This document shows, in pieces, positions 4,754 to 5,710 of a stretch of DNA of 5,710 nt; within the stretch, counting starts at the first letter, position 1, and each line of letters starts with the position of its first letter. The stretch is from Oribacterium parvum (GTDB lineage: Bacteria > Bacillota > Clostridia > Lachnospirales > Lachnospiraceae), in contig CALIEL010000323.1 in assembly GCA_938022235.1 (NCBI GenBank), forward strand, positions 1 through 5,710, read 5' to 3'. Below the pieces are notes generated by a model. The model saw only the letters and a list, made by a program, of their open reading frames with translations, made no database searches and had not been told where the DNA came from. The translations under genes were made by a program, and so were the position numbers.

Positions 4754-5710
4754 TTAAATACCATTCATATAAAAATCTCTTAGAAGCTCAAAATATACCT
4801 TCTCACAGCGGAGCACGTCGTCTTTTTCTACGTATTCATCTCGTTGGTGGGCCATGTCTAGTGATCCGGGCCCGTAGGAAAGGGTGGTATGGTTATCGCA
4901 TTTTCCGGCAACCACGGCGGTATCGGTGTAGCCCGGGAAAGGGCAGACCTGAGCTTTGGGGTATCCGGCTGCTTCAATAGCTTTTTTACATTTTGCCAAA
5001 AGCAGACTTTCCTCATAATGGGGTATGGCAGGCCGATTTCCTGTAATTAAAATGGTGGATTGAAGACCGGGATAAGTTTTCTGTACCTTTTCCACTGCTT
5101 TTTCCAGTATTTCTTTTCCTGTTTCCGCAGTATAGGGAGGAACCAGACGCATATCCACGGATACCTTGGCTTCTGCCGGAACCTGATAGGGGTGAATTCC
5201 TCCGCTGCACTGTCCGAAGCAGATTTTAGAGTCTCCCAAAAAGCTGTCTTTTTCTAAAGCATCCACTCCTTTTTTCGCCTCCGGAATGGCCATAGCCATA
5301 GAGAGAATGGCATCAATTCCGGTTTCAGGCTCACTGGCATGAGCCGCCTTTCCATGAAACTGCCACTCATACCAGAATCTTCCCTTATGGGCGGTTTGAA
5401 TAGTACCGTCTGTGGGCTCCGTATCCATAAGCAAAGTATCTTTATCCAGCCATCCTTCTTGAATGGCTTTCTCCACGCCCTTCATATCCCCCTCTTCATC
5501 ACAGGTGAAGACCATTTGCAAAGAGTTCTTGGGCTTTTGCTTCTCCTTCTTCGCCAAAGCTAAGATTTGTAAAAATGCAGAGATTGCCGCAGCGGTTCCG
5601 CCTTTCATATCGCAGGAGCCTCTACCATACAGCCTATTGCCTTCCCACTCTCCAAAGGGATTTTTCTCCCAATGCAAGCCGATAGGTACCGTATCCATGT
5701 GGCAGATAAA
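4754..5710 (-). CDS. M20-family zinc metallopeptidase/deacylase (ArgE/DapE/CPG2-like), N-terminus beyond the window
   Basis: A cytoplasmic di-zinc hydrolase that would cleave an amide bond of a small peptide or N-acyl amino acid. The 318 visible residues carry the metal and catalytic motifs in order: FICHMDTVP at the window edge (His ligand, 5701-5699), RGSCDMKGG (bridging Asp, near 5610), FTCDEEGD (catalytic Glu pair, near 5495), MDTEPT (Asp ligand, near 5425) and SLDMAHQRDEY (C-terminal His ligand, near 4848). Between them KGRFWYEWQFHGKAAHASEP marks the dimerisation domain. The Met at 5698 lies inside the first metal motif and is not the start; the frame stays open to 5710, and family lengths of about 370-400 suggest 50-80 residues are missing. 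It is separated from the importer by 555 bases and a repeat element, so co-transcription is doubtful. Family is firm; ArgE, DapE or dipeptidase identity is not resolvable. Confidence 0.9.
   Translation of the reverse strand, partial: FICHMDTVPIGLHWEKNPFGEWEGNRLYGRGSCDMKGGTAAAISAFLQILALAKKEKQKPKNSLQMVFTCDEEGDMKGVEKAIQEGWLDKDTLLMDTEPTDGTIQTAHKGRFWYEWQFHGKAAHASEPETGIDAILSMAMAIPEAKKGVDALEKDSFLGDSKICFGQCSGGIHPYQVPAEAKVSVDMRLVPPYTAETGKEILEKAVEKVQKTYPGLQSTILITGNRPAIPHYEESLLLAKCKKAIEAAGYPKAQVCPFPGYTDTAVVAGKCDNHTTLSYGPGSLDMAHQRDEYVEKDDVLRCEKVYFELLRDFYMNGI

Noticed and set aside
5696..5698. Met at 5698 as the start of the M20 gene
   Set aside because: The codons upstream (Phe-Ile-Cys-His) complete the HMDTVP metal motif and the frame is open to the window edge, so the gene starts outside.

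Overview
The window looks like a chromosomal piece of a low-to-moderate GC Firmicute, most likely a Lachnospiraceae-type Clostridia. The basis is strong AGGAGG-type ribosome sites, AT-rich intergenic flanks, and a lipoprotein with a Ser/Thr/Ala/Glu/Lys-rich linker after its lipobox. The genus cannot be fixed from the sequence alone. Every gene I can support lies on the minus strand, so biological order runs from high to low coordinates.

Layout in reading order. (1) 5710-4754: the C-terminal four-fifths of an M20-family zinc metallopeptidase/deacylase, running off the right edge. (2) 4753-4199: a 555-bp intergenic region. It holds two hairpins just after the peptidase gene, a roughly 230-bp nested inverted-repeat element (about 4355-4588, GC-rich core), an AT-rich segment with an extended -10 promoter, and a leader hairpin. 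(3) 4198-3092, 3090-1408 and 1406-321: a complete ABC importer (substrate-binding lipoprotein, fused two-module permease, ATPase) with 1-bp gaps between genes. (4) 324-1: the start of a cysteine-desulfurase-like class V aminotransferase gene. Its ATG overlaps the ATPase stop (ATGA), it has a near-perfect ribosome site, and it is interrupted by an in-frame TAG at codon 19 before continuing in frame to the left edge.

Function. The importer belongs to the FbpABC/AfuABC/PhnSTU-like group, usually labelled 'iron(III) transport'. The binding protein has Thr-Pro-Met-Asp-Lys where the FbpA/FutA iron binders carry their Tyr-Tyr pair, so iron is not established as the ligand; a phosphorylated organic ligand is an equal alternative. 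Tight packing suggests one transcript from the promoter near 4270 through importer and cysteine-desulfurase-like gene, which would link uptake to a PLP enzyme acting on cysteine or a related substrate.

Most worth a second look: the amber codon in an otherwise well-conserved reading frame, the nested repeat element between 4355 and 4588, and the mismatch between the 'iron' family label and the missing tyrosines. I found no CRISPR array, tRNA, rRNA, integrase or transposase gene.
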